Source: a virus
Strand: one strand, 5' to 3'
Length of the DNA: 64,000 nt
Virus record (IMG/VR): IMGVR_UViG_3300024226_000001
Coordinates: 1-64,000 of that record
This document shows positions 29,147 to 36,758 of this stretch, one piece after another. Every line of letters begins with the position of its first letter. The first letter of the stretch is position 1. The position numbers and the translations under genes are program-made. Under the pieces are notes generated by a model. The model did no database searches and had not been told where the DNA came from. It saw only the letters and a program-made list of their open reading frames with translations.

Positions 29147-29341
29147 ATGGAAGAACAATTATTAAAAGTCATTGCGGAGCAACTTACGAGAATTGCAGAT
29201 CTTATGGAAAACCAACAGAAAAGAGATGTGGTTGAAAAAAGAAAGAGCATTAAAGTCGTTAAGGAAGCCGTAAAGAAAAGAAAGAATGAACTACTACGAA
29301 CTGCTGCAGATAGACAAGTCAGCAAGCCAAGCCGAGATTAA
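29147..29341 (+). CDS. Small charged helical protein, 64 aa
   Basis: The frame is open from GTG 29132; ATG 29147 (MEEQLLKVIAEQL) is preferred. The sequence is an amphipathic helix followed by a strongly basic half (QQKRDVVEKRKSIKVVKEAVKKRKNELL), probably a coiled coil. Its last 56 bases overlap the start of the DnaJ-like gene in another frame, which is unusually long for this genome. The C-terminal residues within the overlap may therefore be poorly constrained. No family is recognised. Confidence 0.5.
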   Translation: MEEQLLKVIAEQLTRIADLMENQQKRDVVEKRKSIKVVKEAVKKRKNELLRTAADRQVSKPSRD

Positions 29342-30086
29342 GAAGGCCTATCGTAAACTAGCAAAGCAATATCATCCCGATACCGTCGAAGGGGATGAGT
29401 CTTCCTTTAAAGAAATAGTTACAGCATACGAGGTTTTATCTGACGAGAACAGAAAAAGAAAGTATGATATTGAATTAGGATATAAGTCTTCTGACAATCC
29501 ATTTCATAGTTGGTTTCAAAACGGAGAAGGATCCTTCAGTGATATGTTCAATGATGCGTTTGGTTCCTCTTCAAAAGGAAGAGACGTTACGGTTAGAATG
29601 ACAATAACCCTAGAAGAATCTTATCATGGAACCCAAAAGAGAGTAGACATAGGTTCTAAAAAACTAAACGTTAATATACCTAAAGGAGTTTATGAAGGTA
29701 TGAAGTTAAAAATTAGTGGAAAAGGTCAACCTCATCCTGCTAATTCATCTGCACCCAAAGGAGATCTAATCATTATAATTAATTTAAAATATGATGATAG
29801 GATTATATTAAACGGAAATGACATCTATGTAGATGCAAATGTTTCTTTTTATGATATGATTCTAGGAACTGAAATAGAAATCAATACGCCTTTTTATAAA
29901 ATAAAGGTAAATGTTCCTCCAAATTCACAGAATAATAAGATATTAAGAATAAGTGGTAAAGGATTCCCGATATATAGTATGAATACTTATGGTAACCTTA
30001 TGGTGAAGTTAAATGCATTTAATCCACCCCTTAAAGATTCACAAATAGAACTAATAAAAAAAATAAAAGAAATAGACAATGAATGA
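29286..30086 (+). CDS. DnaJ-like (class B, CbpA-type) co-chaperone, 266 aa
   Basis: A J domain opens the protein (YYELLQIDKSASQAEIKKAYRKLAKQYHPD) with the essential HPD at 30-32. A short Gly/Ser/Phe-rich linker follows (about 74-98), then two beta-type substrate-binding domains with VNIPKGVYEGMKLKISGKG and KVNVPPNSQNNKILRISGKG. No Cys-rich zinc domain is present. It probably recruits host DnaK for folding of phage proteins or to remodel replication or assembly complexes. The start lies 56 bases inside the preceding small frame, but the J domain begins right at this ATG, so the start is secure. It overlaps the next gene by eight bases. Confidence 0.9.
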   Translation: MNYYELLQIDKSASQAEIKKAYRKLAKQYHPDTVEGDESSFKEIVTAYEVLSDENRKRKYDIELGYKSSDNPFHSWFQNGEGSFSDMFNDAFGSSSKGRDVTVRMTITLEESYHGTQKRVDIGSKKLNVNIPKGVYEGMKLKISGKGQPHPANSSAPKGDLIIIINLKYDDRIILNGNDIYVDANVSFYDMILGTEIEINTPFYKIKVNVPPNSQNNKILRISGKGFPIYSMNTYGNLMVKLNAFNPPLKDSQIELIKKIKEIDNE

Positions 30087-30384
30087 TTTACCAGATTTTG
30101 ACGAATGGGATAATTCAGATACCAATAGAAATAATCCAGAATTTGAAGTTAACAACAGCGTAGAATCAATCGCGTTTATTGAAAAATTGAAATCATCATC
30201 CAAAGAGATAATGATGGACTTAATTTATAAGGCTATAATTGAAAATGAAATGGGAGCATTAAACAATAATTCTCCTAAAGAAGAAAAAATAGCAGCACTA
30301 GAAACGGTTATCAAATATTTCGCAGAACAAGAAGAATATGAAAGATGCCATGAACTTAAAAAAATCATAAGCAATATATGTTAA
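30079..30384 (+). CDS. UVR-like small acidic protein, 101 aa (family member 3)
   Basis: The N terminus is Asp/Asn-rich (MNDLPDFDEWDNSDTNRNN). The C terminus, LETVIKYFAEQEEYERCHEL, repeats the UVR-like module of the proteins at 7630, 28844 and 30682. The start overlaps the DnaJ-like gene by eight bases, and the stop overlaps the bS21-like gene by seven, so it is embedded in a chaperone and ribosome-protein operon. Confidence 0.66.
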   Translation: MNDLPDFDEWDNSDTNRNNPEFEVNNSVESIAFIEKLKSSSKEIMMDLIYKAIIENEMGALNNNSPKEEKIAALETVIKYFAEQEEYERCHELKKIISNIC

Positions 30385-30575
30385 TAATTAATGTAGATAA
30401 AGGGAATATAGAAAAAGCTTTAAAACAGTATAAGCGTAAAACCATTAAGACCAAACAGATGAAAAAGGTTAGAGATGAAAAGCAATATACGAAGCCCTCT
30501 GCATTAAAGAGACTTAAGTTCCAAAAGGCAATATATCTTCAAAAGAAATCTAACGCCGAAAACAAGGACAAGTAG
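30378..30575 (+). CDS. rpsU: Ribosomal protein bS21 homologue, 65 aa
   Basis: The pattern matches bS21: an N-terminal strand (MLIINVDKGN), a first helix IEKALKQYKRKTIKTKQMKKVRDEK, the YTKPSALKRLKF turn and a basic second helix KAIYLQKKS. Length is normal. bS21 homologues are known from several phages. In Bacteroidota, bS21 with bS18 and bS6 holds the anti-Shine-Dalgarno tail of 16S rRNA out of action. A phage copy could therefore change which mRNAs are initiated. The gene overlaps the UVR-like gene upstream. The assignment rests on pattern recognition in a short protein. Confidence 0.75.
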   Translation: MLIINVDKGNIEKALKQYKRKTIKTKQMKKVRDEKQYTKPSALKRLKFQKAIYLQKKSNAENKDK

Positions 30576-30681
30576 AAATATAATAACATATTTTTTTACT
30601 TCATTTTACCTTAGACCTTACCGGAATTAAATATATAAATTGAGATTATTAATATCTCGATATAAAAAAATATACTTTGTA

Positions 30682-30939
30682 ATGAAGGAATCTTTTAGTG
30701 ATGACAAAGACGCATTGATGAGATCAAGCTATTATACTATCACAAGAAATTTTACTAAAACCATTAATAGATTTGTTGTATTCAGCGAAGGCAAGAATAC
30801 GATAGAAATCCCTCATGGCGAAGGACAAAGAAGCAAGTTCATAGATATTATTATAGAATATTTTGAAGAACTTGAGGAGTATGAAAAATGTGATACGTTA
30901 TTGCAGCTTAAAAAAACGGTAATAATGGCAGGAGACTAA
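30682..30939 (+). CDS. UVR-like small protein, 85 aa (family member 4)
   Basis: The frame is open from TTG 30640; ATG 30682 (MKESFSDDKDALM) is the more likely start. The 42-base upstream part contains an inverted repeat GAGAT/ATCTC (30642-30658) and an ATATATAA motif at about 30631-30638. The C-terminal part, FIDIIIEYFEELEEYEKCDT, is the shared UVR-like module, followed by a slightly different last helix (LLQLKKTVIMAGD). The middle contains VFSEGKNTIEIPHGEGQRS. It precedes the PhoH-like gene by 14 bases. Confidence 0.62.
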   Translation: MKESFSDDKDALMRSSYYTITRNFTKTINRFVVFSEGKNTIEIPHGEGQRSKFIDIIIEYFEELEEYEKCDTLLQLKKTVIMAGD

Positions 30940-30953
30940 AAAAATTAAACTCG

Positions 30954-31682
30954 ATGAGCAGAAACAATTCAAACAATAAATCTTCATCTAGTTCCGATGG
31001 ACCTAGAAGAAGAAGATACGGAATAAAAGAAGCAGAATTAAAAGGAGTACAATTAAGACAATCCCAAAAGAAATATACAAACACAATACTAGAGAATCAG
31101 ATAACGTTTTGCACAGGTCCAGCTGGAACATCCAAAACATTTACAGCATGTTATACTGCACTCCTCCTCTTAGCTAGAAAAGAGATTTCACAAATAGTAT
31201 TATGTAAACCCATCCAGGAAGCAGGTGAAAAGTTAGGATTTTTACCAGGAGATATCGCAGACAAGATAGATCCATTCATGCAATCATACATATCGAACAT
31301 TACAAAAATAGTAGGATCTGAAATAGCACAAACTCTCGTAGAGAAAGAAGTTATTGTATTTAGGCCAATGGCTTATATGAGAGGTGATACATTTGACGGA
31401 TCATTAATGGTATTAGATGAAGCACAGAATGCAACGTTCAAGCAGTTAATGTTATTTGTAACAAGAATGGGTAAAGACTCTAAGGTTATAGTAACAGGAG
31501 ACGTTAGCCAGCATGATATATCTAAAGCCAATGTTGGTTTACCTTCGTTTACTGAATTAATGACAGGTATTAAAGGAATAGGTGTGCATGAATTTACTGA
31601 AAAAGATATTGTTAGAGCAAAGATCCTTCAGGAAGTTGTAAAGAGATACGATAAGTGGAAGGAAAACCACGAGCCTAAATAA
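30954..31682 (+). CDS. PhoH-like ATPase, 242 aa
   Basis: The core is a PhoH-type P-loop ATPase with Walker A GPAGTSKT (55-62), Walker B VLDEAQN (153-159), the KPIQEAGEKLGFLPGD block (85-100) and the sensor VTGDVSQHD. The usual Gly in the fourth variable position of Walker A (GTGKT) is Ser here. The first 30 residues are Ser/Asn-rich and disordered. PhoH is common in large phages and is thought to act as an RNA helicase or nuclease-associated ATPase. RNase HII follows directly, suggesting RNA or primer processing. Confidence 0.9.
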   Translation: MSRNNSNNKSSSSSDGPRRRRYGIKEAELKGVQLRQSQKKYTNTILENQITFCTGPAGTSKTFTACYTALLLLARKEISQIVLCKPIQEAGEKLGFLPGDIADKIDPFMQSYISNITKIVGSEIAQTLVEKEVIVFRPMAYMRGDTFDGSLMVLDEAQNATFKQLMLFVTRMGKDSKVIVTGDVSQHDISKANVGLPSFTELMTGIKGIGVHEFTEKDIVRAKILQEVVKRYDKWKENHEPK

Positions 31683-31707
31683 ACATTTCACTAAATGTGT
31701 GTATAAC
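31681..31707 (+). promoter_or_regulatory. Promoter, AAACATTT-N12-GTATAAC class
   Basis: AAACATTT at 31681-31688 and GTATAAC at 31701-31707, 16 bases before ATG 31724 of the RNase HII gene. This supports the internal ATG over the upstream GTG at 31697. Confidence 0.55.
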
Positions 31708-31723
31708 TCCTATAAAACTTAAT

Positions 31724-32353
31724 ATGGAGAAAGCAAAACACATCTTACTTAAAGGAAGTTATAATGACGATAGAAGTATCGTTGAAGTTGGAATAGACGA
31801 AGCAGGTCGAGGTGCCTTGGCAGGCCCAGTTACAGTATCTGCGGTTATTATGCCGTATGGATTTAACCATCCTTTAATAAAAGATTCTAAATTGCTAAAT
31901 GAATCTCAAAGAAAAGAGGCTAGGGAAATAGTATTAGATAACGCAATTGCGTATAGCGTTCAGCATATAGATACGGAAACAATAGAATCTACTAACATAT
32001 TAAAGGCTACTCTTCTAGGAATGAAAGAATGTCTAAACACTATTGACAATTCATTTAATTTTATATTAGTGGATGGAGATCAATTCCACGGATATGAAGG
32101 AATACCTTTTAAAACCGTAATAGGTGGAGATAATAAATATAGTTCTATCGCTGCTGCATCCATACTTGCTAAAACAAGTAGAGATATGTTAATGAAAGAA
32201 TTAGATGAAGAAACTCCAGGATATGGATGGAATTCTAATAAAGGATATGGAACAAAGCAACATATAACTGCAATAAAGGAAATGGGAGCCAGTGATTCAC
32301 ATAGGCCTTCATTTATATCACATCTATTAACTACTACTAATTCATTATTCTAA
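31724..32353 (+). CDS. rnhB: Ribonuclease HII, 209 aa
   Basis: All RNase HII motifs are visible. GIDEAGRGALAGP (23-35) has the first two acidic residues, KDSKLLNESQR follows, FILVDGDQ supplies the third Asp, and SIAAASILAKTSRD plus GYGWNSNKGYGTKQH form the C-terminal signature. It cleaves RNA in RNA-DNA hybrids, probably for primer removal during phage replication or to resolve R-loops. The frame is open from GTG 31697, but that part overlaps a promoter, so ATG 31724 is chosen. The stop overlaps the next start (TAATG). Confidence 0.93.
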   Translation: MEKAKHILLKGSYNDDRSIVEVGIDEAGRGALAGPVTVSAVIMPYGFNHPLIKDSKLLNESQRKEAREIVLDNAIAYSVQHIDTETIESTNILKATLLGMKECLNTIDNSFNFILVDGDQFHGYEGIPFKTVIGGDNKYSSIAAASILAKTSRDMLMKELDEETPGYGWNSNKGYGTKQHITAIKEMGASDSHRPSFISHLLTTTNSLF

Positions 32354-32694
32354 TGAAACTTTTTTACGGCTTTTTATTATTCCTCTTAGGGCAAGGACTT
32401 ATTTGGATTCAAACTAATGGACAATTTGTATGGCCCTGGTTTAAGAAAAACCCATGGCCAGTTGCCATTGGAATGGGTTCTATTATTAGTTACATTTTAA
32501 TTAAAGCAACACAGATGGTTGTTGAGCACTTTGACGGTTTACTTTGGCCTGGAAGATTCATAGGTTTTGCTAGTGGTATTCTTATATTTACTGCTATGAC
32601 TTATTACTTTATGAATGAAGGTATCACGGCGAAGACCGGAGTGTCTCTATTATTAACCCTTATTTTAATATCGATACAAATACTATGGAAATAA
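32353..32694 (+). CDS. Small membrane protein, 113 aa
   Basis: Three or four hydrophobic helices (about 2-20, 34-52, 66-84 and 91-110) with a Trp-rich first loop (GQFVWPWFKKNPWP). No family is recognised. The start codon overlaps the RNase HII stop and its 3' end overlaps the next glycosyltransferase by ten bases, so it lies inside an operon. Topology is compatible with a holin or a glycan-export type membrane protein; neither is supported further. Confidence 0.6.
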   Translation: MKLFYGFLLFLLGQGLIWIQTNGQFVWPWFKKNPWPVAIGMGSIISYILIKATQMVVEHFDGLLWPGRFIGFASGILIFTAMTYYFMNEGITAKTGVSLLLTLILISIQILWK

Positions 32695-33410
32695 ATTCAG
32701 TTACAGTTGTTCTTACCTCATGTGGAAGAGTTGATCTTTTAGAAAAAACACTAGACTCTTTTTTTAAATTCAACACATATCCAATTGAAAGATTTATTAT
32801 AACAGAGGACTCTGCACAGGAAGAAGTATTTGATGCATGTAATGAGCTTAATAAGAAGTATAATAACTCTTTAGAGTTTATGTTTAATGAAAATAAACTA
32901 GGACAGTCAAAGTCAATAGATAAAGCATACTCTACCGTAACTACTAAATATGTTTTTCATTGTGAAGAAGATTGGGAATTCTATAGACATGGATTTATCG
33001 AAGATTCTATTAGAATTCTCTCTGCTAGTGAAAAAATATTACAAGCATGGATACGCCCAAAGAACGATAGGATTTTAAATAAAATATCTGAAAGAGTATT
33101 TGAATTAAACGGAATGAAAGTTAGAGCTGTTCTTCCTGCCAGTTTTTCAACAGGAGACTTGAACGAAGATGGTACTCCCATGATAGTCAGGGATTATATG
33201 GGATTTAGCTGGAATCCAGGCTTAAAAAGAATGAGCGACTATAGACTATTAAATAACGGGTACACGGGAATGGTTAGAGAACATCTCGTAGATCACTGGT
33301 ATAGAGATCAGGGTTTTATAGTTGTTAGTTTATCAGTGGACGATAATGATGGATATGTCAAACATATCGGATGGGATAGAAGAGCTGGAGATCCTGGATT
33401 CGTAGGATAG
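32685..33410 (+). CDS. Family 2 (GT-A) glycosyltransferase-like protein, 241 aa
   Basis: The N terminus is a GT-A nucleotide-binding fold: VTVVLTSCGRVDLLEKTLDSFFKF, RFIITEDSAQ, ENKLGQSKSIDKAYSTV and the acidic metal site FHCEEDWEFYR at about residues 86-96. The C-terminal half contains WNPGLKRMSDYRLL and GRVDHWYRDQGF-like sequence. It is a single-domain enzyme without membrane segments. It overlaps the membrane protein gene. It lies well away from the fibre module, so its acceptor may be different, for example hydroxymethylcytosine or a surface glycan. Confidence 0.75.
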   Translation: MEINSVTVVLTSCGRVDLLEKTLDSFFKFNTYPIERFIITEDSAQEEVFDACNELNKKYNNSLEFMFNENKLGQSKSIDKAYSTVTTKYVFHCEEDWEFYRHGFIEDSIRILSASEKILQAWIRPKNDRILNKISERVFELNGMKVRAVLPASFSTGDLNEDGTPMIVRDYMGFSWNPGLKRMSDYRLLNNGYTGMVREHLVDHWYRDQGFIVVSLSVDDNDGYVKHIGWDRRAGDPGFVG

Positions 33411-33417
33411 ATATATA
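33410..33417 (+). promoter_or_regulatory. GATATATA motif four bases before a start codon
   Basis: GATATATA overlaps the stop of the glycosyltransferase gene and ends four bases before ATG 33422. Confidence 0.4.
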
Positions 33418-33421
33418 GAGT

Positions 33422-33979
33422 ATGAAACATCTAATGACATTCGAAAAGTATTACGCATATAACGATTTCAAAAAGAACTGGGGTTCTCCTGAAGAAATGA
33501 AACAGGAAGTTGAATGGATTATGGCGAGATTATTACCTAAGGAAGATATGCTTAAAAGCATTGAAGATCTTTCAACTGACAAGGGTATTAAATTTGAAAT
33601 CAAATTATCTTCTAAAGATACAATCCACATGTATAAAGTAAGTGGATGGAGAATGCAAGAAAATGATGGATGGGAATATTACTATAACAAAAAGAAAACC
33701 ATCTATAGAAAATTAAAGAATCAACTAGAAAAAGAAATCTTATCTGATCTAGAATTATTCTTAAAATACTTTAAATCATACGATCTATATGCACAATACA
33801 TCGATGATGGTGGACAATATAGAGCCGCAAAAGATAACAATTCTTCTATTATAGACAGATTTGACAATTTATCATCTTCTGATAAAAAGAAAGCTAAGAA
33901 AGAATTGCTTAAACATTTTAAGGCATCTTATAAAGGAAAAGATATCGTTGATCAGGTAAACAACCTTTTCAAATCCTAG
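33422..33979 (+). CDS. Hypothetical protein with capsid-tag-like N terminus, 185 aa
   Basis: The first residues, MKHLMTFEKYYAYND, resemble the MKxxxxFExF tags of the proteins at 26036, 37633, 38169 and 44497, but no clear (L/I)-x-E follows. The rest is charged and helical, with WRMQENDGWEYYYNKKKTIYRKL and a basic C terminus. It may be an internal head protein. A GATATATA motif lies just upstream, consistent with late expression. Family unknown. Confidence 0.58.
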   Translation: MKHLMTFEKYYAYNDFKKNWGSPEEMKQEVEWIMARLLPKEDMLKSIEDLSTDKGIKFEIKLSSKDTIHMYKVSGWRMQENDGWEYYYNKKKTIYRKLKNQLEKEILSDLELFLKYFKSYDLYAQYIDDGGQYRAAKDNNSSIIDRFDNLSSSDKKKAKKELLKHFKASYKGKDIVDQVNNLFKS

Positions 33980-33991
33980 CTTTTTAAAAAT

Positions 33992-34014
33992 AACCCAAAT
34001 TCATTGGGTTTTTA
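33992..34014 (+). terminator. Intrinsic terminator
   Basis: AACCCAA (33992-33998) pairs with TTGGGTT (34004-34010) and is followed by T-rich sequence that runs into the next ATG (34017). Confidence 0.7.
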
Positions 34015-34016
34015 TT

Positions 34017-34613
34017 ATGACTATTTACGTAGCACCTCCAAGGGGAATAAAGGAAAAAGAGGCAATTCGACTCTGGCTTTCACATTACAACCATGAAATA
34101 ATATGGCTAGATCTTAGACGCAAGGTCAAAGGCCCTTTACTATTATGTGGAGGAGCAGACATTGGAAAAGACGAAGAAAGGGACGCTAAAGAATTCGTAT
34201 GGATTAAACAGGCCCTGGATTCTAATAATAGAATATTAGGAATATGTAGAGGAATGCAAATCCTAAATCATTATTTTGGAGGAACGGTAGAAGATTTATC
34301 TGATGCAATAGTAGAAGATCATAAAGCAGCTGACTTTTCAGAAGACGTTGATCATAGCGGGAAGCCATCTCAATTCCATACGGTTGAAGATTTAAATGGA
34401 ACATTAACTAGTGTTAATTCTAGGCATCATCAACACTGTAATATACTAGCTAAAAACTTCAAAGCTACACATCTTTCATATCCATTATATTCTGTAGTTG
34501 AAGGATTCGAAGACTTAGATAAAAAGATATGGGCAGTTCAATGGCATCCTGAAAAGATGGAGTCAGAAGATAACGAATATCCTTTAGGTAAACTGTACCA
34601 TAAGTTTTTGTAA
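34017..34613 (+). CDS. Class I glutamine amidotransferase-like (peptidase C26), 198 aa
   Basis: The catalytic triad of class I amidotransferases is present: nucleophile elbow GICRGMQILN (Cys at about residue 79), then VNSRHHQ and the C-terminal VQWHPE with His and Glu. The overall pattern is closest to PuuD-like gamma-glutamyl hydrolases, which cleave gamma-glutamyl bonds. With the ATP-grasp ligase (26036) and the amidoligase (51632) it may form a system that makes and removes amide-linked groups. The start lies three bases behind a terminator T-run, which raises the question of how it is transcribed. Confidence 0.82.
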   Translation: MTIYVAPPRGIKEKEAIRLWLSHYNHEIIWLDLRRKVKGPLLLCGGADIGKDEERDAKEFVWIKQALDSNNRILGICRGMQILNHYFGGTVEDLSDAIVEDHKAADFSEDVDHSGKPSQFHTVEDLNGTLTSVNSRHHQHCNILAKNFKATHLSYPLYSVVEGFEDLDKKIWAVQWHPEKMESEDNEYPLGKLYHKFL

Positions 34614-34614
34614 T

Positions 34615-34642
34615 AACTTCTGGTTATAACCAAAAGTTTTTT
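34615..34642 (+). terminator. Intrinsic terminator
   Basis: AACTT (34615-34619) and TGGT (34621-34624) pair with ACCA (34629-34632) and AAGTT (34634-34638), with one C-A mismatch and a TATA loop, followed by TTTT. It abuts copy 2 of the promoter-like repeat. Confidence 0.6.
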
Positions 34643-34643
34643 G

Positions 34644-34703
34644 AAAATAAACAGCTAAAAGTTTTTTTATCTCAGATTTTTTGCTTATATTAGTATAGTA
34701 ATC
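34644..34703 (+). promoter_or_regulatory. 60-bp promoter-like repeat, copy 2
   Basis: It differs from copy 1 (28770) at four positions: one in the AAACAGYTAAAAG part, two in the variable bases after ATCTCAGA, and the last base. It lies directly behind a terminator and before ATG 34719, as expected of a promoter. Confidence 0.75.
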
Positions 34704-34718
34704 AATCAAGCAATAATA

Positions 34719-34943
34719 ATGATCAGAAAAAAACTTCACAAACATCAATCAAATCCTGTAATAATCGACTTAACGGGTCCTGAAGGAAATGCCTTCATGC
34801 TATTAGCCTACGCAAAAAGTTTTTCAAAAGATCTTGGAAAGGATTGGGAAACTCTTTATTCTCAAATGACAGGAGGAGACTATGAAAATCTTATTAAGGT
34901 ATTTGACGAAGCGTTTGGAGATTTTGTAATCTTAGAAAGGTAA
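34719..34943 (+). CDS. Small hypothetical protein, 74 aa
   Basis: A basic start (MIRKKLHKHQSNP) is followed by VIIDLTGPEGNAFMLLAYAKSFSKDLGKDWETLYSQMTGGDYENLIKVFDEAFGDFVIL. This looks like a complete alpha/beta mini-domain. Similar small proteins occur in T4-like and other large phages, but I cannot name the family. Expressed from copy 2 of the 60-bp repeat, so probably early and strong. Confidence 0.62.
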   Translation: MIRKKLHKHQSNPVIIDLTGPEGNAFMLLAYAKSFSKDLGKDWETLYSQMTGGDYENLIKVFDEAFGDFVILER

Positions 34944-35080
34944 TGGAAAACAAGGGTAAGAAATTAAAAGAAGTAAATTTAACATTACAAGAGTGGCTTG
35001 ATGCCCTTCGTATGCCTACTCCTGTGAGAAACAAGAAAAAGTATCGAAGAAAGAATAAGCATAAAAATAAAGAAGATTAA
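34943..35080 (+). CDS. Very small basic protein, 45 aa
   Basis: A short frame from ATG 34943 (overlapping the previous stop as TAATG) to TAA 35078-35080. The first half (LKEVNLTLQEWLDALRMPTP) could form a helix, and the second half is almost all Lys, Arg and Asn (RNKKKYRRKNKHKNK). The coupling overlap and the composition favour a real gene. RNA or DNA binding is plausible from charge alone. Its stop coincides with the first base of repeat copy 3. Confidence 0.6.
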   Translation: MENKGKKLKEVNLTLQEWLDALRMPTPVRNKKKYRRKNKHKNKED

Positions 35081-35139
35081 AAATAAACAGTAAAATGTTT
35101 TTTTATCTCAAGTATTTTGCTTATATTAGTATAGTAATT
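35080..35139 (+). promoter_or_regulatory. 60-bp promoter-like repeat, copy 3
   Basis: It shares AAAATAAACAG, TTTTTTTATCTCA and TTTTGCTTATATTAGTATAGTAATT with copies 1 and 2; differences fall in the spacer after AACAG and in the four bases after ATCTCA. It lies 18 bases before ATG 35158. Confidence 0.75.
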
Positions 35140-35157
35140 AATAATTAAAACAAACAC

Positions 35158-35571
35158 ATGAACTTAGAATCAATCAAAGCAAACGGAATTAGTTGGTATG
35201 AACCTGCAAAATCTATTATCCCACATCTCACTACTCAAATTGGAATCTTTAAAATGAGACATCCAGAAAAGGATATTTTCGAAAAGTTCGGAGATGGCGA
35301 ATACTTTTCAGGAAGGCGATTTAACGATAACGGTGATGTAGCAATTAGAATTGGTGGAGCAATTGTTAGACAAGCACAGGAAGAATACATTTATTCTAAC
35401 ATGGGTCGCAATTCAATGACATCTGAGGAAACTCTTCCTCTTTTAGAAGGTATCATTAGCGCATGGTTCGACACTCTCTCCGCTTCTGAAATTGATATGC
35501 TTATTGTCGACGGACTCAAGTGTTGTGCAGAAACAGATCATTGGTACGAATTTGAAAAGCAATGGGACTAA
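35158..35571 (+). CDS. Hypothetical protein, 137 aa
   Basis: A folded-looking alpha/beta protein with FEKFGDGEYFSGRRFNDNGDVAIRIGGAIVRQAQEEYIY in the middle and a helical C terminus with adjacent Cys (DGLKCCAETDHWYEFEKQW). No motif is recognised. It is expressed from repeat copy 3. The stop overlaps the next start (TAATG). Confidence 0.6.
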   Translation: MNLESIKANGISWYEPAKSIIPHLTTQIGIFKMRHPEKDIFEKFGDGEYFSGRRFNDNGDVAIRIGGAIVRQAQEEYIYSNMGRNSMTSEETLPLLEGIISAWFDTLSASEIDMLIVDGLKCCAETDHWYEFEKQWD

Positions 35572-35804
35572 TGATTTCAATGTATGAACGCATTGCTAGA
35601 ATCGAAGGCACGACTCATGTCGTACGAATAGAAGACAGTGTAGTATACAGACAAAATGGATATGAAGTAATTGGTGACAATCTGTTTGTTCAGACTGAAG
35701 ACCGATTACTTTTTATGGATTTCGATGTATTTACGTTAGAAGAAGCATGCATGGCCGAACGAACGGTCAAAGAAGTAAAAAAGAAACTTAATACAAACTC
35801 TTAA
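35571..35804 (+). CDS. Small hypothetical protein, 77 aa
   Basis: ATG 35571 forms a TAATG overlap with the preceding stop and is preferred to ATG 35562 in the same frame. The product is beta-rich at first (ARIEGTTHVVRIEDSVVYRQNGYEVIGDNLFVQTEDRLLFMDFDVFTLEEA) with a helical basic end. No family is recognised. Confidence 0.58.
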   Translation: MISMYERIARIEGTTHVVRIEDSVVYRQNGYEVIGDNLFVQTEDRLLFMDFDVFTLEEACMAERTVKEVKKKLNTNS

Positions 35805-35814
35805 TATAAAATAT

Positions 35815-36747
35815 ATGGCAGCAGACTACGGATATTGTTGTATCAACATGACTCTTAAAAAAGAATCGAACATATATGTTGGTAGAAAAATGATTAAAAG
35901 AACCTTCATGGAAAAAGGTATTAAATACGCATCAGAACTTGCAGTGTTAAATATCAAGGACATGATAGAAATTATCAAGTGGAATTACAAGAACGACATA
36001 ACAATGTATCGTATGTCAAGTAATCTATTTCCATGGATGTCGGAATACGAATTATCTGAACTTCCTGATTATGACAAAGTGTGTAATCTAATGAAAGGTG
36101 CAGGTAAACTTGCTAAACAATATGGCCAAAGATTGACATTCCATCCAGGTCCTTTCAATGTTCTTGCTTCTCCGAATGAAAAGGTAGTTATCAAAGCCCT
36201 TAAAGATTTACGTCAACACGGCGAAATAATGGATATGCTAGATTTACCACAAACTCCTTATGCTGCTATCAATATTCACATCGGCGGAACCTACGACGAT
36301 AAAGAAGCTACTAAGAAAAGATTTGCTGAAAATTTCAAGCGACTTACTCCAGGTGCAGCGAATCGTCTAGTTATCGAAAACGATGACAAAACAGCACAGT
36401 ATTCGGTACAGGATTTATATGACATACATCTATTAACGGGTAAAACTCCAATCACATTTGACTATCATCATCACTGGTGCTACGAAGATTCAATGCCAGA
36501 AAAAGAAGCTCTAGAACTTGCAGCTAAATCATGGCCTAAAGGAATTCGCCAACTATGCCACTATTCTTCATGTAAACAAATACACGAAGATGCTACACAA
36601 GGCAATAAACGTGCACATGCTGATTATGTATATGATCACATTGAAACGTATGGTATGGATCTAGATATCGAACTCGAAGCAAAGGCGAAAGAACTTGCCC
36701 TACAGCGATACAAGCAGGAGTTTTTAAAGGAGCTCGTTCTATCATAG
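35815..36747 (+). CDS. uvsE: UV damage endonuclease (UvsE/UVDE family), 310 aa
   Basis: The TIM-barrel UVDE pattern is clear: GYCCINMTLK at the N terminus, MYRMSSNLFPWMSEYEL (about 60-76), RLTFHPGPFNVLASP, AAINIHIGGTYDDKEA, RLVIENDD and ITFDYHHHWC. These supply the His, Glu and Asp metal ligands of the family. The enzyme nicks DNA 5' of UV photoproducts, so it protects or repairs phage DNA in a sunlit habitat. Length is normal. It starts 10 bases after the previous gene. Confidence 0.93.
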   Translation: MAADYGYCCINMTLKKESNIYVGRKMIKRTFMEKGIKYASELAVLNIKDMIEIIKWNYKNDITMYRMSSNLFPWMSEYELSELPDYDKVCNLMKGAGKLAKQYGQRLTFHPGPFNVLASPNEKVVIKALKDLRQHGEIMDMLDLPQTPYAAINIHIGGTYDDKEATKKRFAENFKRLTPGAANRLVIENDDKTAQYSVQDLYDIHLLTGKTPITFDYHHHWCYEDSMPEKEALELAAKSWPKGIRQLCHYSSCKQIHEDATQGNKRAHADYVYDHIETYGMDLDIELEAKAKELALQRYKQEFLKELVLS

Positions 36748-36754
36748 ATATATA
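36747..36754 (+). promoter_or_regulatory. GATATATA motif four bases before a start codon
   Basis: GATATATA overlaps the uvsE stop and ends four bases before ATG 36759. Confidence 0.4.
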
Positions 36755-36758
36755 AGTT

